Shown: positions 33,160 to 41,861 of the stretch, in pieces | Layout of the letters: each line of letters starts with the position of its first letter | Numbering within the stretch: the first letter of the stretch is position 1 | NCBI GenBank assembly: GCA_910577405.1 | Contig: CAJTMG010000014.1 | Location: forward strand, 11,916-75,915 | Reading direction: 5' to 3' | Length of the DNA stretch: 64,000 nucleotides | Origin: an uncultured Oscillibacter sp. | GTDB taxonomy: Bacteria; Bacillota; Clostridia; Oscillospirales; Oscillospiraceae | The notes under the pieces: model-generated | What the model was told of the DNA's origin: nothing | Seen by the model: the letters and a program-made list of their open reading frames with translations, nothing else | Database searches by the model: none | Translations under genes and position numbers: made by a program

Positions 33160-35397
33160 ATGCCAAAAAAAAAGACTGAAAACAAACCAAAGGTAAAGAA
33201 TCCCAACGTCATGGGCCTGCACGCGGCGGTAGTGGAACAGCCGATTACAGAGACGCTGGAGACGAACTATATGCCCTATGCCATGAGCGTGATTGTCTCC
33301 CGTGCAATACCGGAGATCGACGGTTTCAAGCCCTCCCACCGGAAGCTGCTGTATACGATGTACAAAATGGGGCTTCTGACAGGGGCGCGGACGAAATCGG
33401 CAAACATTGTCGGCCAGACCATGCGGCTGAATCCCCACGGCGACGCGGCAATCTATGACACCATGGTACGGCTGAGCAGGGGCTACGGCGCTCTTTTGAC
33501 CCCCTTTGTGGACTCCAAGGGCAATTTCGGCAAGCATTACTCCCGTGATATGTCCTGCGCCGCGCCGCGATACACAGAAGCCAAGCTGACCCCCATCTGT
33601 CAGGAGCTTTTCCGGGACATTGACAGCGACACCGTGGATTTTGTGGACAATTACGACAATTCCATGAAGGAACCCGCGCTTCTGCCGACCACGTTCCCGA
33701 ATATTCTGGTTTCGGCCAACAGCGGCATTGCGGTGGGTATGGCGTCCCAGTTCTGCGGGTTCAATCTGAAGGAAGTCTGCGAGACCACGGCGGCGTATCT
33801 GAAAAATCCCGGCTGCGACCTGACGGACACGCTGTTAGGCCCGGACTTCCCCACCGGCGGCGAGCTGATCTGCAATCCTGACGCCCTCCGGGAGATTTAC
33901 GAGACGGGCCGGGGGAGCGTGCGGGTACGGGCAAAGTGGCGGTATCTGAAACCGGAAAATCTGATTGAAATCTACGAGATTCCCTATTCCACGTCCACGG
34001 AGGCGATTCTGGACAAGACGGCGGCTTTGATGAAGGCGGGGAAAATCCGTGAAATCGCGGATATGCGGGATGAAACGGACCTGTCGGGCATGAAACTGGC
34101 CATCGACCTCAAGCGCGGCACAGACCCGGAAAAACTTATGGCGAAGCTCTTCCGTCAGACGCCGCTGGAGGACGCCTTTTCCTGCAACTTCAACGTGCTG
34201 ATCGCCGGAATGCCGAAGGTCCTGGGAGTCCGGAAGATCCTGGAGGAGTGGACCGCCTGGCGCACGGAATCGGTACGGCGCAGGGTGTTCTTTGTCCTGG
34301 GGAAGAAAAAAGAAAAGCTGCATCTTCTGATGGGCCTGAAAAAGATTCTTCTGGACATTGACAAGGCCATTCAGATTATCCGGGAGACGGAAGCGGACGC
34401 GGAAGTAATTCCCAATCTGATGATCGGCTTTGGCATCGACCAGGTGCAGGCGGAATATGTGGCGGAAATCAAGCTGCGGAATATCAACAAAGAGTATATT
34501 CTCAAGCGGGTGCAGGAGACGGACGCCCTGCAAAAGGAAATCGACGACCTGGAGGACACGCTGCAAAATCCCAAGCGTATCCGAAAGATCATTCTGGGCG
34601 AACTGTCCCAGGCGGCCAAAAAATACGGCGAACCCCGGAAGACCTCCATTGTCTACGCCCACGAGCTGCCCCAGTTGGACGAGGACGACGGGCCGGAGAC
34701 TTACCCGGTTCACATTTTCCTCTCCCGGGAGGGCTACTTCAAGAAGATCACGCCTCAGAGCCTCCGGATGAGCGGCGCGCAGAAGTATAAGGACGGCGAC
34801 GGCTTACGGCAGAGCTTCGAGACGGACAGCGGGGCGGAGGTCATGTTCTTCACGGACAAATGCCAGGTGTACAAGACCCGGCTGAGCGAGTTCGACGACA
34901 CCAAGGCCAGCGTTCTGGGGGACTACCTGCCGTCAAAGCTGGGCATGGACGCCGGGGAAAACGTGGTCTATATGGTCCTGCCGGGGACGGATTACGCGGG
35001 ATTCCTCCTGTTCTTCTTCGAAAACGGCAAGGCGGCCCGGGTGGAAATCAAGGCGTACCAGACCGCGTCCAACCGCCGGAAGCTGACGGGGGCTTACTCC
35101 GACAAATCGCCCTTGAAAGCCGTCCTGCGGGTGGACCAGGAACAGGAGCTTGCGGTCTATTCCTCAGAACCCCGCTGCCTGATTTTCCAGACGGGTCTGC
35201 TGACAGCCAAGAGTACCCGCACAACTCAGGGGGTGGCTGTCATGACCCTCAAGCCAAAGTACCGGCTGGAGGACGCGCGGCTCCTTACGGAAACGCCTAT
35301 CGTCAACCAAGCCCGCTACCGTGTCCGGGCCATCCCTTCTGCGGGCGCGCTCCTTCGGCAGGAGGACACGGAGGAAACGCAGATATCGCTTTCATGA
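33160..35397 (+). CDS. parC: DNA topoisomerase IV (type IIA) subunit A
   Basis: 745 residues. YMPYAMSVIVSRAIPEIDGFKPSHRKLLYTMYKMGL and the active-site region APRYTEAKLTP (catalytic Tyr) are clear. The C-terminal beta-pinwheel part is short and ends with repeats such as TTQGVAVMTLKPK. It partners the subunit B encoded at 28310-30295. The N-terminus is Lys-rich (PKKKTENKPKVKNP). The ATG follows AAAGGAAAAG. Two metabolic genes and a nuclease lie between the two subunit genes. Confidence 0.92.
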   Translation: MPKKKTENKPKVKNPNVMGLHAAVVEQPITETLETNYMPYAMSVIVSRAIPEIDGFKPSHRKLLYTMYKMGLLTGARTKSANIVGQTMRLNPHGDAAIYDTMVRLSRGYGALLTPFVDSKGNFGKHYSRDMSCAAPRYTEAKLTPICQELFRDIDSDTVDFVDNYDNSMKEPALLPTTFPNILVSANSGIAVGMASQFCGFNLKEVCETTAAYLKNPGCDLTDTLLGPDFPTGGELICNPDALREIYETGRGSVRVRAKWRYLKPENLIEIYEIPYSTSTEAILDKTAALMKAGKIREIADMRDETDLSGMKLAIDLKRGTDPEKLMAKLFRQTPLEDAFSCNFNVLIAGMPKVLGVRKILEEWTAWRTESVRRRVFFVLGKKKEKLHLLMGLKKILLDIDKAIQIIRETEADAEVIPNLMIGFGIDQVQAEYVAEIKLRNINKEYILKRVQETDALQKEIDDLEDTLQNPKRIRKIILGELSQAAKKYGEPRKTSIVYAHELPQLDEDDGPETYPVHIFLSREGYFKKITPQSLRMSGAQKYKDGDGLRQSFETDSGAEVMFFTDKCQVYKTRLSEFDDTKASVLGDYLPSKLGMDAGENVVYMVLPGTDYAGFLLFFFENGKAARVEIKAYQTASNRRKLTGAYSDKSPLKAVLRVDQEQELAVYSSEPRCLIFQTGLLTAKSTRTTQGVAVMTLKPKYRLEDARLLTETPIVNQARYRVRAIPSAGALLRQEDTEETQISLS

Positions 35398-35410
35398 CCG
35401 CGCAAAAAAT

Positions 35411-35445
35411 ACCGGGCAGTTCTCCGTTACAGAGGGCTGCCCGGT
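35411..35445. terminator. Hairpin terminator between parC and a gene remnant
   Basis: A perfect 9-bp stem ACCGGGCAG/CTGCCCGGT with a 17-base loop. On the minus strand it is followed by ATTTTTTG, so it best terminates the minus-strand remnant; it may also stop parC. Confidence 0.7.
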
Positions 35446-35473
35446 CAATTTGCATTCACAAGCTTGTTATCAG

Positions 35474-35640
35474 CTATTTTGTCTCAACGGAACATAAGCA
35501 CAATTCCTGCGTAATCTTAAAAGGCTTCTTTTCTGTAATTTCATATTTTCCCCCCCCTTTCAAAGTCCACGCGCCTTTTGTCAGGTCAATCTTATCATAG
35601 CCCGGCGCAAGCATCCAACAGCCAGCGTTCTGACCTGAAC
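35474..35640 (-). pseudogene. 3' remnant of an unidentified gene
   Basis: The minus strand encodes a coherent C-terminal tail (MLAPGYDKIDLTKGAWTLKG, then KYEITEKKPFKITQELCLCS) ending at TAG 35474, directly followed by a terminator with a U-run. Upstream the frame is blocked by TAA and no ribosome site is present, so the 5' part is lost. The parent protein is not recognised. Confidence 0.4.
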
Positions 35641-35661
35641 AGAAAACTGGAAAACGAACTC

Positions 35662-35690
35662 TTTACAAACGGAGACGGATGTGGTATGAT
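35662..35690 (+). promoter_or_regulatory. Sigma-70 promoter of the pantothenate/CoA operon
   Basis: TTTACA, 17 bases, TATGAT. The leader to the first start is about 120 bases; no riboswitch class was recognised in it. Confidence 0.7.
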
Positions 35691-35818
35691 TCAGGATTGT
35701 AAGCGGACGGTATTCCAGGGGATTGGAAACTGTACCGGCATACGGTTCTGAAGCGCGGTGCTCCACGGGGCGAAGCAGGCGTCACCTGACCTGGTATGGA
35801 AAGGCAGGGGGATGCGGA

Positions 35819-36676
35819 TTGAAGATCGGCTTCATAGGAGCGGGCAAGGCGGGCTTTTCTCTCGGCAGGTTTTTTGTCGAAGGAGGCGTTCGGGTGACCG
35901 GGTATTACAGCCGGCATCCAGAAAGCGGGAGAGAAGCGGCTGAGATTACAGGAACGAGGTTTTACAACACGCTGGACGAAATCGTAAAAGACAGTGACGC
36001 GCTGCTTTTAACGGTTCCGGACGGAGCGATTCAGTCTGTTTACGGCAGGCTGTGCGAGAGTGCGCTTTCAGGAAAACAGATATGCCATTGCAGCGGCGCA
36101 ATGACTGCGAATGAAGCCTTTCCGGGCATCGAGACAGTTGGCGCCTGCGGGTATTCCATCCATCCGCTTTTCCCCTTCAGTGACAAACTGGAGTGTTACA
36201 GGGAATTGCCGGGTGCTTTTTTTTGCATCGAAGGGCAGGGCCCCCATCTTCCGGAGTGGCGGGAACTGCTGACGGGCTTAGGCTTACGGGTGCAGGTGAT
36301 TTCGGGTGAGCGTAAGGCCCGGTATCACGCGGCGTGCGCTATAGCCAGCAATCTGGTGTGCGGACTGGTGCAGGAGAGCCTGGAACTGCTGGAGGACTGC
36401 GGTTTCACATCGGAGACGGCCCTGGAAGCCCTGACGCCCCTGATCCGGTCCAACACCGCCCACATCCTGCGGGAAGGCCCCGTGCAGGCTTTGACAGGTC
36501 CGGCGGAACGAGGAGACGCGGAGACCGTAGCGAAGCATCTGGCCTGCCTGCCGGAAGGGGACCGCGCTCTTTACAGGGCCGTCTCCCGGAAGCTGGCGGT
36601 CATGGCTGAGACAAAGCATCCGGAGACGGATTATACCGCCCTGGAAACCATCTTGAAAGAAGGCAGAGACGTATGA
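35819..36676 (+). CDS. Rossmann-fold DUF2520 protein, candidate ketopantoate reductase
   Basis: 285 residues. KIGFIGAGKAGFSLGRFF is an NAD(P)-binding Rossmann motif at the N-terminus; the C-terminal helical domain has the DUF2520 pattern (ERKARYHAACAIASNLVCGLV). The start is TTG 35819 with AGGGGG 8 bases before it; the nearby ATG is out of frame. It is the first gene of a unit with panB, panC and panD, whose four-base overlap with panB shows translational coupling. The pathway step missing here is ketopantoate reductase (PanE), so this protein is the best candidate. Confidence 0.75.
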   Translation: MKIGFIGAGKAGFSLGRFFVEGGVRVTGYYSRHPESGREAAEITGTRFYNTLDEIVKDSDALLLTVPDGAIQSVYGRLCESALSGKQICHCSGAMTANEAFPGIETVGACGYSIHPLFPFSDKLECYRELPGAFFCIEGQGPHLPEWRELLTGLGLRVQVISGERKARYHAACAIASNLVCGLVQESLELLEDCGFTSETALEALTPLIRSNTAHILREGPVQALTGPAERGDAETVAKHLACLPEGDRALYRAVSRKLAVMAETKHPETDYTALETILKEGRDV

Positions 36677-37521
36677 AAAAGAATACCATTGCCACCCTGA
36701 ACGCTATGAAGGCCAATGGGGAAAAGATTTCCCAGCTCACCGCCTACGACTACTCCACGGCCCGGCTGGTGGACGCGGCGGGGATCAATACCGTGCTGGT
36801 GGGGGACAGTCTGGGCATGACCATGCAGGGCTACGAAGACACTCTGCCGGTGACTATGGAAGAGATGATTGTCTATGGCCGCAGCGTTGGCCGGGCCTGT
36901 AAGGACGCCTTTGTGATTCTGGATATGCCCTTTATGAGCTACCAGGTTTCCGTGGAGCAGGCGGTGGAGAACGCGGGACGGCTGATGAAGGAGTGCCAGG
37001 CCAACGCGGTGAAGCTGGAGGGCGGGAAGTCCGTCTGTCCGCAGATTGCAGCGATCACGGCCTGCGGGATTCCGGTCTGCGCCCATATCGGGATGACGCC
37101 CCAGTCCGTGAACAGCTTTGGGGGCTTCAAGGTCCAGGGCAAAGGCGAGAAGGAAGCCCGCCGGGTTCTGGAGGACGCTTTGGCCGTGGAAGCCGCGGGC
37201 GCTTTTATGGTGGTGCTGGAGTGCGTGCCTCCCAAGCTGGCGGCGCTGATTACAAAGAAAACCCATCTGATTACCATCGGCATTGGCGCGGGGGCTGGCT
37301 GTGACGGTCAGGTTTTGGTTTATCAGGACCTTCTGGGGATGTCCGGCGGTTTCGTGCCCAAGTTCGTGAAGCGGTTCGCGGATATCGGTGAAGAGATGCA
37401 GACGGCTTTCCGGGCCTATGACGCGGAAGTGAAAGCCGGACAGTTCCCCACGGCGGAGCAGACCTATGCAAAAAGCGACTGTTCCGATGACTTCCTCGCC
37501 AGCCTTGACGCCGAATTCTGA
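36673..37521 (+). CDS. panB: 3-methyl-2-oxobutanoate hydroxymethyltransferase
   Basis: 282 residues. LTAYDYSTARLVDAAGINTVLVGDSLGM, VEQAVENAGRLMKE and AHIGMTPQSVNSFGGFK are family signatures, including the Mg2+-binding Asp residues. It makes ketopantoate from 2-oxoisovalerate, the first committed step of pantothenate synthesis. ATG overlaps the DUF2520 stop (ATGA). Confidence 0.96.
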   Translation: MKKNTIATLNAMKANGEKISQLTAYDYSTARLVDAAGINTVLVGDSLGMTMQGYEDTLPVTMEEMIVYGRSVGRACKDAFVILDMPFMSYQVSVEQAVENAGRLMKECQANAVKLEGGKSVCPQIAAITACGIPVCAHIGMTPQSVNSFGGFKVQGKGEKEARRVLEDALAVEAAGAFMVVLECVPPKLAALITKKTHLITIGIGAGAGCDGQVLVYQDLLGMSGGFVPKFVKRFADIGEEMQTAFRAYDAEVKAGQFPTAEQTYAKSDCSDDFLASLDAEF

Positions 37522-37555
37522 TCAGGAATTATCCATGCAAAAGGAGATAAAGCAT

Positions 37556-38410
37556 ATGATTGCTGCAAGTACAATTCAGGAGGTCCGGGAGCAGGTGGCC
37601 CAATGGAAACGGGCGGGCCTGACGGTCGGACTGGTGCCTACAATGGGATACCTGCACGAGGGTCATGCCAGTCTGGTCGACAAGGCCCGGGAGATGTGCG
37701 GAAAAGTGATTGCGTCGGACTTTGTGAACCCTACCCAGTTCGGGCCCAATGAGGACCTGGAAGCCTATCCCCGGGATTTTGACCGTGACTGCGCCCTTCT
37801 GGAAGCCCATGGATGCGATCTGGTGTTTCATCCGTCTGTTGAGGAAATGTACGCCCCCAACGCGGCCACTTATGTGGAAATCCTGGACGAAATGCCGAAA
37901 CAGCTCTGCGGAAAGACCCGGCCCATTCACTTCCGGGGCGTTTGCACGGTGGTTTCCAAGCTGTTCAATATCGTTCAGCCCGATTACGCCTTTTTCGGTC
38001 AGAAGGACGCCCAGCAGCTTGCCATTATCCGGCGGATGGTGCGGGATTTGTCCTTCGGGGTACAGATTGTGGCCTGTCCCATCGTGCGGGAATCTGACGG
38101 TCTTGCAAAGTCTTCCCGGAACACCTACCTGAATCCGGAGGAACGTCAGGCGGCGCTGTGTCTGTCCAAGGCGGTCTTCGCGGGACAGGCGGCGGCGGAA
38201 GAGGGCCAGCGGGACGCAAAAGCCCTTCTGAAACTCATGACGGGCATCATCGAAGCGGAACCGTTGGCGCGGATTGACTATGTGTCGGCGGTAGACGGGG
38301 AGACGATGCTGCCCGCGGACGAACTGACAGACGGCGTGCTGGTCGCTATGGCGGTCTATATCGGGAAAACCCGGCTGATTGATAACTTTATCGTTGGAGG
38401 CTTGAAATGA
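37556..38410 (+). CDS. panC: Pantothenate synthetase (pantoate-beta-alanine ligase)
   Basis: 284 residues. VPTMGYLHEGHASLV holds the HIGH-type ATP site and FFGQKDAQQL and SSRNTYLNPEER are conserved. It joins pantoate and beta-alanine with ATP. AAAGGAG lies 8 bases before ATG 37556; an in-frame ATG at 37535 and an overlap with panB further up lack a site. The stop overlaps panD. Confidence 0.96.
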   Translation: MIAASTIQEVREQVAQWKRAGLTVGLVPTMGYLHEGHASLVDKAREMCGKVIASDFVNPTQFGPNEDLEAYPRDFDRDCALLEAHGCDLVFHPSVEEMYAPNAATYVEILDEMPKQLCGKTRPIHFRGVCTVVSKLFNIVQPDYAFFGQKDAQQLAIIRRMVRDLSFGVQIVACPIVRESDGLAKSSRNTYLNPEERQAALCLSKAVFAGQAAAEEGQRDAKALLKLMTGIIEAEPLARIDYVSAVDGETMLPADELTDGVLVAMAVYIGKTRLIDNFIVGGLK

Positions 38411-38808
38411 CCATCGAGATGCTGAAGGGAAAGATTCACCGGGCTACGGTACGGCAGGCGGAGCTGGATTATGTGGGGTCGATCACGGTAGACCAGGACC
38501 TTCTGGACGCGGCTGGGATTCTGGAATACGAGAAGGTTCAGATTGTGGACGTGGACAACGGGAGCCGGTTTGAGACGTACACCATCGCGGGGGACCGTGG
38601 CAGCGGCATGATTTGTCTGAACGGCGCGGCGGCCCGGTGCGTGAGCGTGGGGGATAAGATTATCCTGATGGCCTACGCAAGCCTGACGCCGGAGGAAGCC
38701 GCGGGACATCATCCGAAGGTGGTGTTTGTGGACGCCGGGAACAAGATCCAGCGGGTGACCTCCTACGAAAAGCACGGCCTTTTGCAGGACATGGAGGCCG
38801 ACGCATGA
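38407..38808 (+). CDS. panD: Aspartate 1-decarboxylase
   Basis: 133 residues, made as a proenzyme. The self-cleavage site Gly-Ser is in LDYVGSITVD (near residue 24-25), giving the pyruvoyl group. GAAARCVSVGDKIILMAYA is conserved. It supplies beta-alanine for panC. Four-base overlaps with both neighbours. Confidence 0.96.
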   Translation: MTIEMLKGKIHRATVRQAELDYVGSITVDQDLLDAAGILEYEKVQIVDVDNGSRFETYTIAGDRGSGMICLNGAAARCVSVGDKIILMAYASLTPEEAAGHHPKVVFVDAGNKIQRVTSYEKHGLLQDMEADA

Positions 38809-40007
38809 GCCGGGACCTGGAAGGCAAATGCGTGGTACTGGGGATAACGGGAGGAATCGCGGCCTACAAGATGGCGGACACGGCCCGTCTTCTGGTAAAG
38901 CAGGGGGCGGAGGTCCACGTGGTCATGACGGAAAACGCCGCGAAATTCATCACGCCCCTGACCTTTGAGACGCTGACCAATCAACGGTGTGTGGTGGACA
39001 CGTTCGCCCGTGATTTTCAGTATGACGTGGCCCACGTTTCCCTTGCAAAGGCGGCGGACCTGATTCTGATTGCCCCCGCCACAGCCAACGTGATCGCGAA
39101 ACTGGCCCACGGGATTGCGGACGATATGCTGACAACGGTGGTCCTGGCGGCAAGGTGCGGGAAACTGATTGCGCCTGCTATGAATACGGCCATGCTGGAG
39201 AATCCCGTAACCCAGGAGAATCTGTCGGCATTGCGGCGGTATGGTTTTGAGGTCATAGAACCGTCGGCGGGGCTTCTGGCCTGCGGGGACGTGGGAAACG
39301 GGAAGCTGCCCCCTCCGGAGGATCTGCTGGACCATGTGCTGCGGCGTCTGGCAAGGAATCAGACCCTGGCTGGCGCGCGGGTAACGGTAACGGCAGGACC
39401 TACACAGGAGGCCCTGGACCCGGTGCGCTTCCTGACAAACCACAGCTCCGGGAAGATGGGCTATGCGATTGCGCGGGAGGCCATGCTGCGGGGCGCCGAG
39501 GTGACTTTGATTTCAGGCCCTGTCTCCTTGACGCCGCCGGCCTTTGTGAAGACGGTACGGGTGATTTCCGCCGGGGATATGCTGAGCGCGGTTCAGAACG
39601 CCCTGCCGGAGACAGATATTCTGATTAAGGCAGCGGCGGTGGCGGATTACCGGCCTGCTTCTGCAGCGTCGGACAAGATGAAGAAGAAGGACAGCGAGCT
39701 GACCCTGCCCCTGGCCCGGACTGCTGATATTCTCGGCTGGGTGGCTGAGAACCGTCACCCGGGACTGTTTGTCTGCGGCTTTTCCATGGAGACCCGGGAC
39801 CTGCTGGCGAATTCCCGGAAGAAACTGGAGGGCAAAAAGCTGGATATGATCGCGGCCAACGACCTGCGGACAGAAGGAGCGGGCTTTGGGACAGACACCA
39901 ACGCGGTCACCCTGCTGACCCCCGACGGCGCGCAGGAACTGCCCCTGATGAGCAAGGCGGATGTCTCAGCGGCGCTGCTGGACGCGATAGAGGCACGGCG
40001 GGCATGA
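38805..40007 (+). CDS. coaBC: Bifunctional phosphopantothenoylcysteine synthetase/decarboxylase
   Basis: 400 residues. The N-terminal flavin-dependent decarboxylase CoaC has GITGGIAAYKMAD and APAMNTAMLENP. The C-terminal synthetase CoaB begins near VTVTAGPTQEALDPVRFLTNHSSGKMG. It converts phosphopantothenate to phosphopantetheine. The gene overlaps panD and coaX by four bases each. Confidence 0.96.
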   Translation: MSRDLEGKCVVLGITGGIAAYKMADTARLLVKQGAEVHVVMTENAAKFITPLTFETLTNQRCVVDTFARDFQYDVAHVSLAKAADLILIAPATANVIAKLAHGIADDMLTTVVLAARCGKLIAPAMNTAMLENPVTQENLSALRRYGFEVIEPSAGLLACGDVGNGKLPPPEDLLDHVLRRLARNQTLAGARVTVTAGPTQEALDPVRFLTNHSSGKMGYAIAREAMLRGAEVTLISGPVSLTPPAFVKTVRVISAGDMLSAVQNALPETDILIKAAAVADYRPASAASDKMKKKDSELTLPLARTADILGWVAENRHPGLFVCGFSMETRDLLANSRKKLEGKKLDMIAANDLRTEGAGFGTDTNAVTLLTPDGAQELPLMSKADVSAALLDAIEARRA

Positions 40008-40783
40008 TACTGACGCTGGATATCGGGAACACCACCATAGGCGTATGCGGCGTGGAGCGTACGGGCCAGGGGGACTATCAGGTGCGGTTCAGCCGGAAAC
40101 TGCCCACCCTGGGAGACGAAGCGGATTATGGTCCCCTTCTGGCGGGACTGCTGGATCTGGAAGGCTGTCCGGAAATCGAAGGATCGGTGATGTCCAGCGT
40201 CGTGCCCCGTCTGGATGGTCCCGTCAGTCAGGCGGCGGAAGGGCTGCTGGGGGGCGCGCCGGTAAAGATTCAGCCTGGCCGGGGACTGCCCTTTGCCATA
40301 CCGCACCCGGAACTCCTGGGCCTGGACCGGATCGCCGACGCGGTATGGGCGGCAAAACGGTATCCCCTGCCAGTTGTCACGGTGGATCTGGGCACGGCCA
40401 CCACCTTCAACGTACTGAACGGCGAGGGCGTCTTTCTGGGCGGTCTGATTGTCTCCGGTCTGGAAACAGGCGTAAAGGCGCTGACAGACCGGACTGCAAG
40501 ACTGCCGTCAGTGACCCTGTCCAGACCAGAGCATCTGATCGGCCGGGATACGGAGGAGTGTATGCGTTCAGGGGCGGTAACGGGAACCGCGGCCTTGATT
40601 GACGGCATTACCGCCCGGATAGAAGCAGAACTGGGGCCTGTCACGTTGGTTCTGACCGGCGGCTGGGCGGATTTGGTTTCCCCTCTCTGCCTGCATCCCC
40701 ACGACAGCGACCCATATCTTCTCCCCAAAGGACTCGCGCTCCTGTACGACCGAATGGGGAATGTAGAATCGGGGGCGCGTTAG
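40004..40783 (+). CDS. coaX: Type III pantothenate kinase
   Basis: 259 residues. ILTLDIGNTTIGVCG and TVDLGTATTFNVLN are the ASKHA-fold phosphate motifs of CoaX, and GLDRIADAVWAA follows. It phosphorylates pantothenate and is not feedback-inhibited by CoA in known cases. It is the last gene of the operon. DPCK and PPAT steps (coaE, coaD) are not in the window. Confidence 0.95.
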   Translation: MILTLDIGNTTIGVCGVERTGQGDYQVRFSRKLPTLGDEADYGPLLAGLLDLEGCPEIEGSVMSSVVPRLDGPVSQAAEGLLGGAPVKIQPGRGLPFAIPHPELLGLDRIADAVWAAKRYPLPVVTVDLGTATTFNVLNGEGVFLGGLIVSGLETGVKALTDRTARLPSVTLSRPEHLIGRDTEECMRSGAVTGTAALIDGITARIEAELGPVTLVLTGGWADLVSPLCLHPHDSDPYLLPKGLALLYDRMGNVESGAR

Positions 40784-40814
40784 GAATTGTTCCTTCTAAA
40801 AAAGTACATAAAAA

Positions 40815-40849
40815 GGCCGTCCGATGAAAACCGGGCGGTCTTTATTATT
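40815..40849 (+). terminator. Terminator of the CoA operon
   Basis: A 9-bp stem GGCCGTCCG/CGGGCGGTC with two G-U pairs, then TTTATTATT. The rest of the gap to 40966 shows nothing. Confidence 0.8.
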
Positions 40850-40966
40850 CTGTTTTCATCAAAATCACTTCCGAAGAAATAAGAATTCCCAATTGATCGA
40901 GGCCGCTTCCGGGAACATAAAAATTCCTTGTTCCAACTCCTGATTCAATCGTCAGCGCCGGTTATC

Positions 40967-41848
40967 TCATTCATCGAAAAGTCCCACCTGGTTTGGAAGA
41001 ACGCCTTCGCCCATTCGACGGAATTGCCTGTGGTTCTCATCAATGAGTCGGCCAGTGATGGCCATTTTGCGGATAATATTCTTGACGGTGGCATCCAGTG
41101 CGGTATCTTCCCTGTAATCTGCCGGGAACATGAAATCCACCCGTCCGCGGGCCAGCAGCTCCTCTACCCCGGCGCGGTTCTCGGACTGATAGACCGCAAT
41201 GGCCTGTCCGCCGTAGGCCCGCATCATCTTCATGCAGGGCACGTCGGAAAACCCGTCGCCCATATAGATCATATTCCGGAACGGCACCCGTTTGCTGTCG
41301 TCGGGCATGGAATCGTTGAGGGTCTTATCGTCGGAAACGTCCAAAACCCCCTTGTTAATCCGGTATACAAACTGTGTTTTCGCGGTAAAATTAACAGCCA
41401 GTTTTGGCCATACAGGGCGGCCGTTTTCGTCGTAAAAGAACTCACTGGCGTAGATTTCCCTGAATTCGCCGCTGATTGAAGAACCCTCGATAATTTCCCG
41501 CAGTCCGGAGGACAGCACGTAATGCTCCACCTCCACACCCTGGGCCGCGCCGAAATCGTTGATTCTTCCAAACCACTCCTGCACGCCGGGAAACAAACGG
41601 ATATCACGCCCCTTTTCCACCAAATCCTTCCGGGTAAAGGGCCTGTTTTTCCGCTCGGATTCCTGTATCATGATGTACATATACGCTAAAATCCCATCAA
41701 TACGATTCCGCCGCCCAAAGCCGTTGGCCTCCGCCCAGAACTCCCCAGGGGTCATGCCAAGGCTGGGGATAAAGGCGTAATTCTGCATATCGGTAGTACA
41801 GAGGGTCTTATCAAAATCGTACAGAAAGGCGATAACAGGCATCCCCAT
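40967..41848 (-). CDS. HAD-superfamily phosphatase
   Basis: 293 residues. HAD motif I is FLYDFDKTLCTTD, motif II YVLSSGLREII, and motif IV MGDGFSDVPCM. The long cap region between I and II is phosphoserine-phosphatase-like. Substrate is unknown. AAGGAGGTG precedes ATG 41848. It follows divIVA by 13 bases on the same strand. Confidence 0.85.
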   Translation of the reverse strand: MGMPVIAFLYDFDKTLCTTDMQNYAFIPSLGMTPGEFWAEANGFGRRNRIDGILAYMYIMIQESERKNRPFTRKDLVEKGRDIRLFPGVQEWFGRINDFGAAQGVEVEHYVLSSGLREIIEGSSISGEFREIYASEFFYDENGRPVWPKLAVNFTAKTQFVYRINKGVLDVSDDKTLNDSMPDDSKRVPFRNMIYMGDGFSDVPCMKMMRAYGGQAIAVYQSENRAGVEELLARGRVDFMFPADYREDTALDATVKNIIRKMAITGRLIDENHRQFRRMGEGVLPNQVGLFDE

Positions 41849-41861
41849 AAACCCACCTCCT

